Made by a program: the position numbers and the translations under genes. A model generated the notes under the pieces. That model was not told the DNA's origin and made no database searches. It saw only the letters and a list, made by a program, of their open reading frames with translations. From assembly GCF_000340215.1 (NCBI RefSeq), contig NW_006921548.1, positions 731,400 to 795,399 on the forward strand: a stretch of 64,000 bases of DNA. The letters are read 5' to 3'. The stretch comes from Pseudocercospora fijiensis CIRAD86 (lineage: Eukaryota > Ascomycota > Dothideomycetes > Mycosphaerellales > Mycosphaerellaceae). Each line of letters begins with the position of its first letter. Within the stretch, counting starts at the first letter, position 1. Positions 48,250 through 59,096 of this stretch are shown in pieces.

Positions 48250-48361
48250 GCCGCTTCGTTAGGATGCGACGAAGCGCTTCTAGTTAGTAAGCCGCTTCGT
48301 TAGGATGCGACGAAGCGCTTCTAGTTAGTAAGCCGCTTCGCTAGGATATAACGAAGCGCTT
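48250..48361. repeat. 41-bp tandem repeat of a palindromic unit
   Basis: Units start at 48250, 48291 and 48332. Each has CGCTTCGT, then TAGGATGCG, then ACGAAGCG, an 8-bp stem and loop. A related unit (CGCTCCGTTAGAATGCGACG) follows near 48465. It truncates the helicase frame. Confidence 0.88.
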
Positions 48362-49149
48362 AAGAAATATTAAAGTAAGAAGGTATTCGTATTCTAAGTC
48401 GTATCTCGACCGCGCCCGCGTCTAGCTAATTAGCTATAACTAGCGATATAGCCCTCGCTCCGTTAGAATGCGACGGAGCGCTTCTAGTTAAGAAATATAT
48501 AGGGTATATATTCCTCTACCTCTTACCCTCTAGTTCCGTAAGTAGGGATTTACCTATCTTCTTAGCTATACTTTTAGTCTTATATTAAGTATACGAGGTA
48601 CCCCTTCCCGAAATCTAGCTAACCTGTCTACCTAATATTAATTAAACATTATTAGAACCTAGCTAACTATCTAATTAAATAGCCTTCCTTCGCTATTATA
48701 GAAGGCTACTACGAACCTTACCTCGTATCTCTTATTACTCCGCCTATCGCCTAGTAAGGACTTTTACCTTTAATAATAGACCTACCTATAATACTCTTTA
48801 GGTTTACTTATCCTACGGTCCGATAGAGGAATAACTTAAAACTTTTAGTACGTACCTAAAGTTTTAAGTTGTTTATAATGTCCTTTAATTACTAGACTTT
48901 AGGTTTTATAACGTCTACGGGAAGGCCGTAGGTAGTATACGAACCTGCTTATACGTACTGCTTTATACGCAAAATATACTACGCTACTATTCCTTGCTCT
49001 CTTATATATAAAATATATCGCTAGAAAGGGGTAGCCCTTTCTAGTATTAGTAGTTTCCGCGAGATAGAACTACTATCTCCTCGAATTCTATACTTATTAG
49101 CGCGGCTTATATATAAGCTTTGCCCTCCGCTATTAACGGAATTAATACG
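48362..49149. other. Mosaic spacer; piece of block repeat, no gene
   Basis: At 48386-48450 a short piece of the 263-283-bp block repeat reappears (GTCGTATCTCGAC through CTAATTAGCTATAACTAGCG). After that there is no recognised content, apart from the palindrome at 48833-48870. Confidence 0.5.
48833..48870. repeat. TAGGTAC-type palindrome, single-core form
   Basis: AACTTAAAACTTTTAG is followed by TACGTACCTAAAGTTTTAAG, a near-perfect inverted repeat of about 38 bases. It belongs to the same family as the copies at 53986, 56401, 56654, 57312, 57416 and 57488. Confidence 0.8.
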
Positions 49150-49582
49150 ATGCCGCCTAAAGGATAGCGTAAGCTACTCGGTACTAAAGAGGAAGAGCGG
49201 AAGAAGAAGGCCGAACGTACCGCGAGGAAGTTAGCGAGTACGGCTCTACGACGAGCTTAGAAGAAAGTATAGTAAGCCGAGTAAGATCTAGGCGTAGTAT
49301 CTTCTTCGTCTACGCTACTACTATATCTAGCCGCTATATCGTCTACCTCCTCGGCTACCTAACCTATCCCCTATATTAACCCTCTACTTTATAGCTAAAT
49401 AGGCGTAGTAGGTAGTTAAATACTCTAGAGTTAGTACTATTCGGCTAGTTAGGGATAGCTACTTCTCCTAGTACTACGACTACTACCGCTCTCTTTATAG
49501 ATAGCGTCGCGTATAAATACTAGAGATAGGCTATAGCTCCTTACTACCTATATTAACTAGCTCGAGATCGACGATATTATCG

Positions 49583-49682
49583 NNNNNNNNNNNNNNNNNN
49601 NNNNNNNNNNNNNNNNNNNNNNNNNNNNNNNNNNNNNNNNNNNNNNNNNNNNNNNNNNNNNNNNNNNNNNNNNNNNNNNNNN
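49583..49682. other. Assembly gap (100 N)
   Basis: Exactly 100 N bases, the usual placeholder for a gap of unknown size. It abuts the 30-bp tandem array, so the array is probably longer than shown. Confidence 0.98.
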
Positions 49683-49990
49683 CTTCTATACTAGCGATAT
49701 CTCCCTAGCTAGCTTCTATACTAGCGATACCTCCCGCGCTAGCTTCTATACTAGCGATACCTCCCGCGCTAGCTTCTATACTAGCGATACCTCCCTAGCT
49801 AGCTTCTATACTAGCGATACCTCCCGCGCTAGCTTCTATACTAGCGATATCTCCTACGCTAGCTTCTATACTAGCGACGCCTTCCTAGTTAGCTTCTATA
49901 CTAGCGATACCTCCCGCGCTAGCTTCTATACTAGCGACGCCTTCCTAGCTAGCTTCTATACTAGCGACGCCTTTCCCGCTAGCTTCTATA
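49683..49990. repeat. 30-bp tandem array, about 10 copies
   Basis: The unit AGCTTCTATACTAGCGATAC plus CTCCCGCGCT repeats with variable last bases (CCTAGCT, CCTACGCT, GCCTTCCTAGT). The unit length is a multiple of three and the encoded decapeptide stays in phase. Confidence 0.95.
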
Positions 49991-50689
49991 CTAGCGACGC
50001 CGCCTAAGTCTAACTTCTAAGGAAGCGTAGCTTATTCTTCCCTATTACTAGCTTCGAAGTCCGCTACTTAACCTATTTCGCCGACTCCTCGAAGAAGTCT
50101 CTCCTTCCCTCTTATTCTAGAGAGCTTCTCGTTACCTACGACGCCGCCTAAGCTAGACTTCTAAGTAAGCGTAGCTTATTCTCCCCTATTACTAGCTTCG
50201 AAGTCCGCTACTTAACCTACTTCGCCGACTTCTCGAAGAAGTCTCTCCTTCCCTCCTATTCTAGAGAGCCCCTTATTATCTACTTTAAAAGACGGGACGA
50301 ATTAACTACTAGCCTTAGTACGGCGTAGTCGACCGATCGCAAGCGCGAGTATATCTAAGTCTAATTCTAGAGATAGTATTCCTAGCCCTAGCTTAAGGTA
50401 AAGCCCGTCTAGATTAAGAGATAGTATTACTAGGTCTAATTTAAGAGAGAGCTTATAAAGGCCTCGTCCTAGAGCTTAGCTATCGTAGCTATAACGCGGG
50501 CTCCTACTACGTATTCGGCTAAATCCTAGAGGGCGTAGCCCGCGCCCTATCTTACTAGAACCTCTACTACCGCTACGACCTACGCTACTACGAGGTCGGT
50601 AGGGTCGAGACGATAATAGCGACGTTACGCTCGAAAGCTCTTAAGTACCTTTAGTAACTAGTAGGTCTATCTAATCGGATTTAAGTAGT

Positions 50690-53600
50690 CCTTCGAGTAG
50701 CGATACTAGGGTTAATTCCGACGAGGAACTAGATAATCTATCTATTTTATCGACCTCTTATAGTTAGATAGTACTTTACTAAGCGCTCGCCGTAGATAGT
50801 TACTCTTATAAGTATTTCTAAGACTAGAATATAGAGGTAAAAGGAGAGGAGCCGACGCCGCCTAAAGTTATACTCGTAGAATTTATTACTAAGGGTACTA
50901 CTACTACCTTCGCCTAAAGTTAACTTTACTAGCTCCCGGATATACTTACGTACGTCGTAGAGTATAGCAAGCTCCCGACGTATATATATAAGTAGCTCCG
51001 AGGCGTCGACTAGTATCGACTCCTCGCTAGGTAGATTAATAGAATACCTTCTACGGTTCTATTACTTAAGAAGTCGTACCTTATATCTACTAATTAGCTA
51101 TTCTATATTACTCGATACTAGGACATTAACGTACTTCTCCTCCCTATAACCTTACTTACGACCTATAGAGCCGGTATTCGGTTATTCTATACGCTTCGGT
51201 TTATAAAGACTATTACTTATAAGTAGTATATACTAGTCGGCCGCTTTTCGATACGACCTAAACGCTATAAGCATATACGGATCGCAACTAGATTCGATAC
51301 TTCTAGATTCGATACGTACCTCTTCTTCTCTAACCTTCCTCTCTCTAAAGTAAATCGAAATCGGAAGATTAACCGGTAACGTCGCTATTATATAAACAAG
51401 CGTAAATAGGCTTACTTTATTAATACTATCCTTATTCCTACGCTTCGCGATACTTATCTATCTAGAGTGCTCGTATATTATCCCCTATCCTTCTAGTAAG
51501 TATATAATCGGATATACGCTTAATAGAAATAAGGCGGAGAAGGTAATAATCGTAATATTAGTAAAATCGGTTACAATATTATAGATCTACTACCGGCGAA
51601 TTATAACCCTATAGTCGACGTAGCTATACTACGACTATATCGCTTATAGTAGAGTATCGAATATCGGTTACGTCGAGACTTAGATTAATATTAGCGGCGT
51701 ATAGAACTAGTTATTATATAGTATAGGACTAAAATCCGTCTAGAGATATAGACTCCCTTCGAGCTTAAAGAACTCCTCGATTAGTCCCTTAAGCGCTAGT
51801 TTAACCCTATATATCGTAATATAGACCGCGCTTAGTTCGACCTCGCGTAGGAAGACCTCCCTATAAGACTAGTAGTCGAAGACGAAGTAGTATCTCCGCT
51901 TATCGCCCTTTACTAGATAGCCTATAGTATTGCGAAGACTAGCGGCCTTAATATCGAGTATTCTTAAGTATACTAGTAGTTCGGTATATAAGAGGCTTAT
52001 AGTATCCGAGGCAAACTACTCTATAAGTCCGTAAAGCGGCTTAGTAGTATCGGCTTCTTCTAAGGATATAATATATCGAAGGATCTCTTCGCGTCTATTA
52101 ACCGAACGGTAGAAGCTATTTTTAGTTAGCTAATACTACCGCTTCTTATATTCTCCTAGTCTACTATCGACTAGGTAGCCGCTATTACTTCCCTTATTGC
52201 CCGAGATACTATATTCCGCCGAGCTCGTATCTTAGACGCCTTTAAAGCGGAAATTATATAGGCGTATAATACGCTAGATAGCTACGCTTCGAGTACCGTT
52301 CCCTTTAGCGTACGAGGAGAGGTTCGTACTTACTAGGACCTACTCTATTAGCCTAATCTACCTATAACTCGCCTAAGCCTAACCGAGGGAGTAGACGGGC
52401 GTCGTACTTACTAGCCTTTCTTCGTACTCGAGAGTAAGTACGTCGTCGACTTTATACGTTTATAGTTAAACTGCTAGCTCTTTATAATATATATAGTGCT
52501 TTCGTAAAGGTCCGTTAACGTAGGCGTAAATACTACCTAACTCGATCGTATAATCCGCGCCGTTAAGGAACCCTCTACGTCGGTAATACTTAATATACTA
52601 TTCGACTTACTAACTACGACCTATAATAGTAGTTCCTTTAGTATAAAGTATAGACTCTCCCGTAATTATTACGACTAGTTAGGCGCGGGCGATAGAGAGT
52701 AGAAAGGAAGTCGTTAGGGTTTAAATATTATAGTAAGCCTCTATACTATATATACCGCCTAGCTCCTAGCTAATCTCTTTAACTAGGTTTAACTACGCTT
52801 CTATACTACCGCGCTCTAGTAGACCGCCTATACTACCGACTTCCTCTATAGCTAGCTCTAAGCTACTAGTTCGGGAAGGCTAGAGTAAGCTTTTTATAGC
52901 TACGTAAAGGAGACGATCGACTAACTCGTTACCGCCTACTAAACGTATCGAGTAGCGTATAGGGAGCGTAAGGATAACGATTCGGAAGAGGATAATAACT
53001 CGGATTAGTACGTAGGTATCGTTAAACGGGCGCTTTAGCGATTAAGCTAGATATATAGATACTACTATACTAGCTATATACTCTATATACTCTTAAAGCC
53101 CGATAAGTATCTAAGGGATTAGATACGGTTACGCTACTTCTTCTTAGAGGAAGTTACCTATAAAGAGAGAGCCGGTCTCTATAGCTTTTTATACGACTTT
53201 ATATATCGGATAACGGGCGGGAGACCTAATATTATCGTCGCCTAGGGCGGTAGTAGTAACGCTATAGAAGGCGGCTTTACCTTATTTACCGCTATCTAGC
53301 AAACCCGCCTTTAGCTACTCTTTAACTAGGACGATAGTTTTCGCCGCAATAGCTAGGAACGCCGACTATAGTATAGGTAAGCGAGGTACTATTTCGACGT
53401 ACTCGCCTTACTTAGTCGGGATTACCTGAATATTACGTAATAGTTTAAGCGTAGTATAGGGCGTTATATAATAAATTAGATACGCATCCTCCTAGTATAC
53501 GATAAAAGCAAAATCTATTAAGCCGTTCGATAGAAGAAAATACCTAGTACTACTAGTTAATACTAGGTAAAGTAAGTAGCCGCCGTCCTAGTTAGCGCAA

Positions 53601-53977
53601 GTAACCTTATCTAGAATAGCACTATCCTATAGCATTAGTCGCTCGTTAGTACCGTAAATAAGAAGAACTAACTTTATATAATATACCGCTATACTCCTAA
53701 TCTACTCTATAATTAAGGATAGGAGAGGATTAGCGAAGATCTTATTAACTGCTTTATAGCGATGCGATAGATTTAGCGACTAAGAGGGCTAGATAATAGT
53801 AACTCTGCGTCTGCCGACGACGGCGATAACGACGAGTAGATTCCGTCGCAAAATAGTAAGGTAAGGCTAGCCGAATACTAGGTATAGCTGCCGCTTAATA
53901 TAGCTACTAGATAGCGCCGATAATAGCAAAAACTTCGGGTATACGCCTAAAACCGTAGTTATATAATAAGTGTATAT
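50690..53977 (+). pseudogene. Long unrecognised coding tract (about 1,090 codons)
   Basis: The phase shifts by one near 50.7 kb (intron or indel), then runs nearly 3.3 kb. Segments: DTRVNSDEELDNLSILSTS, VKGEEPTPPKVILVEFIT, LPDILTYVVEYSKLPTYIYK, RPKRYKHIRIATRFDTSRFD, YRAGIRLFYTLRFIKTIT, then the large C-terminal part LRYFFLEEVTYKERAGLYSF, GGRPNIIVA*GGSSNAIEGG and DVLALLSRDYLNIT. It ends with an acidic patch (DDGDNDE) near 53815 and a TAA near 53976. It may be the same gene as the repeat-bearing N-terminal part. No helicase, nuclease or polymerase motif was recognised. Confidence 0.5.
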
Positions 53978-53985
53978 AAATAAAG

Positions 53986-54038
53986 AAACTTTAGGTACGT
54001 ACCTATTTAATACGTAGAATAGGTATATACCTAAAGTT
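53986..54038. repeat. TAGGTAYRTACCTA double palindrome
   Basis: AAACTTTAGGTACGTACCTA and, 15 bases later, TAGGTATATACCTAAAGTT. Each core is self-complementary and the two halves are also inverted to each other, giving arms of about 20 bp. It lies just after the stop of the preceding coding tract. Confidence 0.9.
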
Positions 54039-54719
54039 CCTTTATTTACGTATAGTCTCTATAATATTTAATCGTATAGTTAAATAAGTAGATATAGGCC
54101 GGTTAACTAAGTAGATAGCGCTTAAATGAGATTAAATAGCGAGCGACTAGCGTACTACTAAATAAACAGATAGCCTATTATATATAATAGCGTATAATCT
54201 AGGTTTATTGCTTTATCGACTTTGCTAGACTAGCGTCGAGAATAATAGGATTCTATTATACTATTATTGTTCTATATGCTTAGAATAACAAAATTGCTAT
54301 ATAGTACTAACCTCTCTTTATCCGGAAGCTATACTATGCTATTAGAGATAGAGCCTCGTAGTATAGGTAGAAATCTCGACCTACAAAGTCGGAAATTAGT
54401 ATCTCGGAAGAGGCGTTCTCTACTACTATATATAGCGATCTATATTTACTCGGAGCTATAGAATACCGCTAGATATTCTATTATACTATCTACTTAATAT
54501 ATAGATTACTATAGCTCTTAACCCTTATATATACTATAGGGTTATCGAGGACGATAACGAGGTAGACTAACTTTACTTAATAGGCCCTAAATTCTTTATA
54601 TAGTTAACTACTTAAGTAACGAAATTATTACGTAGTTATATAAGCTAGAAGGACTATAATTAATTAAATAAAGACGTTGTTACTTATTTATATGCTTATA
54701 TAATTATTTATGTAATTTA
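54039..54719. other. Spacer between converging coding tracts
   Basis: Short coding-like plus-strand pieces occur, such as LNK*I*AG and KRRSLLLYIAIYIYSEL, but there is no recognised gene. The plus tract ends to the left and the minus tract ends to the right, so this is a convergent intergenic region. Confidence 0.4.
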
Positions 54720-56393
54720 ATATTATAGAGACTGTTTCTATAATCGTAGTATTATATATCTAATCTAAGAATATTACCTTTAAGTAGCGTCGGGTTCTCT
54801 TCCTCTATCGACACTTTACGTAGAGTAGCCGTACTCTCTTCTATTACTAGTAGCTCGCGTTCCTTCGCTATACTTAGTCGCTATAGTACGACGAGCGTAA
54901 TATCGTTATCGTACGCCTCCTCCCCCTTTAGAAGTTCGATTAGAGTTATGTCTGCTATATCGTTCGCTAGGTAGGCGATACTATAGCGCTACTAATATAT
55001 AATCGTTCCTAAGACTTTAACGTTACCTTCGAGGTTAAATGCCCCGATTCCGATCTCGTACTCTATCTCGCTATATAGTAGTTTAAGGTTATAGCGAAGC
55101 GCCTTAATATCCGCTATTATAATATTAAAGTCCGGTAGATAGTAATAAACTAAGAAGCGATACTATATCGATAGCTAAGTTTTCTTATCGAGTCTATACC
55201 GAGTATAACGCTTAAGGCTAAATATACCTTTAGTCTTATTACCTAGATCGGTAACAATCTAATATAAATACTAGTACTTCCTATAATCCGGCGACCGTAG
55301 CTACGCTACGCGAGAAACTAGAATATTATATATAAAACCGCCGTATACGAGTACGACCGACATTAAGCAAAATCTAGTATATACCGCTAATCTATTTGCA
55401 CTTTGCTATACGTCTTTTAACTACCGCCGATCCTTACCTCGTATATACTAGAGCCTAGAACGTAAGGTCTATATAAACCGGAAATATACGAGGGCGACGT
55501 CGTAGAGTCGTAGAGATACTAACGCCGAGCTACGATACCTAAAGAATGTATTATAATAACTTAAGTAGAGGTTGTCTACGATATGCTTAACGAATAGTAA
55601 TTAGCCGTATATAGATCGCGACTACTACCTTAGTATACTCTCCGAGCTTAATTTAATATATTCGTCGAGCCTTCTTTAACTACGTTCTCTATCGTATAGG
55701 TAAAGGTTATTCCCGAGACTATATAGCGGTCTAAATGCGGCTAACAATTATGCTATCGTACTAGGCCTACTATTATTATAGCTACTCGTATCGATTAATA
55801 CCTTATAAGACGTTTCCTATAGTATATTCTTAGGCGTCGGCGCTAGCCGCTTAGGACAATAAGGTAGTAAGCAACTACCCTATATAATCGAGAGTATACG
55901 GATATATATCGTTAAACTCTATACCGGTAATAACGAGAAGTAGCGTTTACGCTTCTTAATAGGTAAAGGAGGATCCGACTTCGTTTTAATTACGACCTCG
56001 CTAAACCGTAGACTAGGCCGTATACTCGCTATTGCTATCCGAACCGCTTCGTCGCCGTAGTTAGTAAGTATAGGTATATATAATAAGGGTCGCAATTCGG
56101 GACTACCGTTAATATAGAGAGCGACTAGGACCGCCGTATATATCTAATTATATACGATAGTTCGAGTCTAACTGTCGATACCGAACCCCGCCGGCTAGCG
56201 CTTATATTATATCTACTACTCCCTATCTATACTATAGTTATAAGCAATCTAGACTTTATAGTCTCTATACCTAACGTTTACTAGGTAGCGTAGGATTTAA
56301 TCCTTTAGCTCGATCGATAGTTTAGAGAACGATATCCTCGCCTTAGTTAGATAGTAGTATAAGGTTGTTATAGTAAGTAGTAATAATAAGCGT
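54720..56393 (-). pseudogene. Unrecognised coding tract of about 555 codons with basic patch
   Basis: Read on the minus strand from about 56390: IKRLLLLLTITTLYYYLTKA, AGFGIDS*TRTIVYN*IY, LVALYINGSPELRPLLYIPI, LTNYGDEAVRIAIASIRPSL, then PPLPIKKRKRYFSLLP (a basic nuclear-signal-like patch near 55950). Next come ARPLYSLGNNL-type, VSLRLYDVALVYFRFI, LVYGGFIYNILVSRVA and LPDFNIIIADIKALRYNLKL. It ends near 54720 with acidic TLREVSIEEENPT. Stops are few and at Gln/Trp. No family recognised. Its start lies directly beside a TAGGTAC-type palindrome (56401-56425). Confidence 0.5.
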
Positions 56394-56400
56394 TTAATAG

Positions 56401-56425
56401 AACTTTAGGTGCGTACCTAAAATTT
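56401..56425. repeat. TAGGTAC-type palindrome, single core
   Basis: AACTTTAGGTGCGTACCTAA, one-core form with C to T-type differences, about 8 bases upstream of the minus-strand coding tract. Confidence 0.75.
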
Positions 56426-56653
56426 CCTTACGTTATACCTTATATAACCTTATATAACCTTATAGGCTATTACCTAATACTAGTGCGGCTTAGGGTTTAA
56501 AGCAAATATCGCTATTAGACGCGGCGAATGCCGCTAGCGGGGAATACGTAGTCCGTACGTAACGTAACTTTTCTTCTTTTACAAACCTACTCCCTCTTCT
56601 TAACTTAAACATTAATATTAACCTTCTGTAGCACTTACTATTACTAGCACTAG

Positions 56654-56675
56654 AATAGGTATATACCTAAAGTTT
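56654..56675. repeat. TAGGTAC-type palindrome, half copy
   Basis: AATAGGTATATACCTAAAGT, the right half of the double form. It lies about 90 bases before the coding tract that starts near 56760. Confidence 0.8.
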
Positions 56676-56759
56676 CTTTAAAAATACTAATAGTTAAACT
56701 ATTTTCGAAAGAAATACATTACTATAATCGCGAAAAAACTATAGCTATAAGTTCCCTAC

Positions 56760-57249
56760 TTATCCCTAGCGCGCGTAAGCGTAAATTAGGTACTAGTCCG
56801 CTAAGCGACCCGCCCTAAACCCCGACGTCTACTACTAAGAAGTAGTATACCCTACTACTTAGCCTTAGCGATGCTTCCCCGAAAGAATCGCTAGTAAAGA
56901 AGGCTAAGACCGCTAATACGCCTAAGAAGTTAACTAAAGCTAAGTAGGACAAGACTATCGGTATAGAGATAGACTAAGATAAGCTTAACCTAGCCGAGTA
57001 GAGGTTTAAGGAAGGTCGCATTAATAGCTTTAAGGCTATTATAGATAAGACCCGCGGCGCGGTAATAGCCCTATCCTATAGTTAAGGTGTCTATATAGCC
57101 GCCTACTCCTCTAGATTTATTAAGAACGAGACTACCGTAAGAGCTATAGAGATCCTAGTCGGCGACTAGTTCGTACGTATAATAACGAAGCTCGAGCTAG
57201 CGTTTAAGTATTTCTACTTTTATCGCGTCGTAAGTATAATAGGCCTAAG
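56760..57249 (+). pseudogene. Small basic coding tract
   Basis: The frame reads SARKRKLGTSPLSDPP, LSLSDASPKESLVKKAKTAN, TPKKLTKAK, IEID*DKLNLAE*RFKEGRI, NSFKAIIDKTRGAVIALSYS, RFIKNETTVRAIEILVGD*F and VRIITKLELAFKYFYFYRVV. A Lys/Pro/Ser-rich N-terminus (nuclear-localisation-like) is followed by a probably helical domain. No family recognised. Stops are at Gln/Trp. Bracketed by palindromes at 56654 and 57312. Confidence 0.45.
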
Positions 57250-57311
57250 TATACCCCCTTTTTTTTATTCTTTTTTTCCTTTACCGTTATATCGATTCTA
57301 CTTAAAAGATA

Positions 57312-57365
57312 AAACTTTAGGTATATACCTATTCTACGCGTTAAATAGGTACGTACCTAAAGTTT
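57312..57365. repeat. TAGGTAYRTACCTA double palindrome
   Basis: AAACTTTAGGTATATACCTA plus TAGGTACGTACCTAAAGTTT, with the same arrangement as at 53986 but with the cores swapped. Confidence 0.92.
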
Positions 57366-57415
57366 CCTTAAAATACTACGATTTAGATATACGCCTTAAG
57401 TTAACTCTAAAGATA

Positions 57416-57469
57416 AAACTTTAGGTATATACCTATTCTATATATTAAATAGGTACGTACCTAAAGTTT
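57416..57469. repeat. TAGGTAYRTACCTA double palindrome
   Basis: A further full copy, 104 bases after the previous one. The spacer between them (TTAGATATACGCCTTAAG-type) also follows this copy, ending at 57488-57507 as TAGATATACGCCTAAAGTTT. Confidence 0.92.
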
Positions 57470-57539
57470 CTTCGAAGGTTTATAATTTAGATATACGCCT
57501 AAAGTTTCTATATTCTCAATTCTCCTCTTTAGAATAGTA

Positions 57540-58256
57540 CTAAGTTATTATAGCGAACATTTAGTAAATACGAGAGCGCGTCGGCTAAGTACGCTAGACC
57601 CCTAGCGGGTATTCGCCGTAAGGCTAGACTAACTAAGCGTAAGGGCAAACAGCCCGTTTTATTAGAATACGTTAGCGATAGCGAAGACGCCTAAGGTTTA
57701 GACAATATAGTAGAGTAAGACCCTAATAACGACGTCGATAAGATAGATATCGACGAGAAAGATAACGGTAACTAGTAGAGCTACCGACTCTAGCTTACGC
57801 CTAATAAGATCCTTAAGACTATCTCTAGCTTTACTAAAGGCTAGATTAAGGTTAAGAGTATAATAGCGGAGGACGACGACGTCGTAGATCGCGCTCTTTC
57901 GGGCCCGCGCTATCCCGATACCGTTAAGGGTAACCTAAAGTATATAGCCTTTATCTATATCCGCGCCGTATAGAAGATAAAGGTTATTCTAGACTCCCTC
58001 GATCCTATAATCGATCGGCTAGATCTAGCGTATATTCCTACGTTCTTCGTAAGTACTCCTACTACGCTTTATAGACCTACTCTCTAGCTAGTCTACCTAG
58101 TTCTAGGCCTAGATATATACGGAGAAGACCTCTATCGAGGACTACTACTCTTATATCTATATAATAAGATAAAGAATAAGAATAATAATAATAACTCGGT
58201 TAACCTATTACTCGAGCCGATAAAGATCTCCCGCGTCGCTACTACTACTACCCTAG
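57540..58256 (+). pseudogene. Acidic/basic coding tract of unknown family
   Basis: The frame reads KYESASAKYARPLAGIRRKA, RLTKRKGK*PVLLEYVSDSE, DA*GLDNIVE*DPNNDVDKI, DIDEKDNGN, LTPNKILKTISSFTKG, IIAEDDDVVDRALSGPRYPD, KGNLKYIAFIYIRAV, VILDSLDPIIDRLDLAYIPT and LVYLVLGLDIYGEDLYRGLL. It then runs into an Asn-rich tail. It has a basic patch followed by an acidic patch, typical of nuclear proteins. It may belong with the preceding small tract as one gene. The 1164-bp array begins immediately after it. Confidence 0.45.
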
Positions 58257-58431
58257 TCTATTCTACTAGTAAAAATCGGGCTTAGGGCTAGTATAAAAAG
58301 TGACTAAATTTAAGTAATTAGTATAGTTCTAGAAGGGTTATAGGTCCTAAACGACGGCTAGAATAGTCTAGTATTTAATAGGGCCTCGCTACGTCGCCGT
58401 CGCTATTATTTGTTTTAGGCTTTCTCGGGCT

Positions 58432-58515
58432 AGGGCTGCCAAGCGTTACACTAGGGTTGCCAAGCGTTACACTAGGGCTGCCAAGCGTTACACTAGGGCT
58501 GCCAAGCGTTACACT
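58432..58515. repeat. 21-bp subrepeat, 4 copies (recurs in each unit)
   Basis: The unit AGGGCTGCCAAGCGTTACAC plus T repeats four times with GGGCT/GGGTT variants. The same tract recurs at about 59596 and 60760. In the partial unit (61925-62000) it is decayed to CTGCTAAGCG and ACTAAGCG by C to T at CpA. Confidence 0.92.
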
Positions 58516-59096
58516 TGCCTAGAAGTATTTTTAATAAATTAATAAAAATACTAGGGCGGTTTCTACGTATTATACTCGATATAATAGGCCTAGAACTACG
58601 ACTTAGAAGTAGTATACTAGTAGTAATAGGGGTTAGGGGGGTCCTACTACTATATAGGGTAGCCAAGCGTTACACTCGGGCTGCTAAGCGTTACACTTGC
58701 CTAGAAGTATTTTTAATAAATTAATAAAAATACTAGGCTGACTTCTACGTATTATACTCGATATATTAGGCCTAGAACTACGACTTAGAAGTATTCTACT
58801 AGTAATAATGAGGGTTCTAAGTATAGGGTCTTATAAAAATTAGGTAGAAATTCAAAGGAATTTTCATTAAATCTCTAAGTAGGTAAATAAATTATATCGA
58901 GTACTATAGATTTATTCTAACGGTCTAGCTATCGAATAAGTAGTATAAAATAGTAGTAATCATATTTTTAGTCCCAAGTACTAATAAAAATTAGCTAAAA
59001 ATTCAAGGCAACTAGAATAAAATATCTAAGTAAGTAAATAAATCGTAGCAAATTTCTACTAACTGTCTACGATATTTTAGCGGCTAAATAGCTAGT

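Larger units (their letters stand above)
46270..48265. repeat. Subtelomere-like block, copy 1
   Basis: Matches 62005-64000 in order and length within a few bases: a telomere-like seed, three copies of a 263-283-bp repeat, two copies of a 255-bp repeat, then an SF1-helicase N-terminal gene fragment. Copy 1 has lost many CA/TG sites that copy 2 keeps (for example CTATATACCGCTAAGAATAT here against CTATATGCCGCTAAGGACGC in copy 2), so copy 1 is the more RIP-affected. Confidence 0.92.
49150..50690 (+). pseudogene. Unknown protein with 10-residue repeats (interrupted by gap)
   Basis: The ATG at 49150 starts MPPKG*RKLLGTKEEERKKK, a strongly basic N-terminus, then a Ser/Leu-rich part. After the 100-N gap, in the same phase, ten or so tandem copies of a 30-bp unit encode SFYTSDTSRA (Tyr probably former His). 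Then two copies of a segment with SLFSPITSFEVRYLTYFADF and SKKSLLPSYSRE follow (50030-50140 and 50170-50280), then a Ser/Lys/Gln-rich region with TDRKREY. TAG/TAA stops fit former Gln. Low-complexity, repeat-bearing and basic: probably nuclear or DNA/RNA-binding, but no family was recognised. Confidence 0.5.

Noticed and set aside
58515..58724. 69-codon open frame found three times at 1164-bp spacing (also 59679 and 60843)
   Set aside because: It begins with TTG rather than ATG, is identical only because the DNA array is identical, and its sequence is made of hairpin and subrepeat DNA. Not called as a gene.
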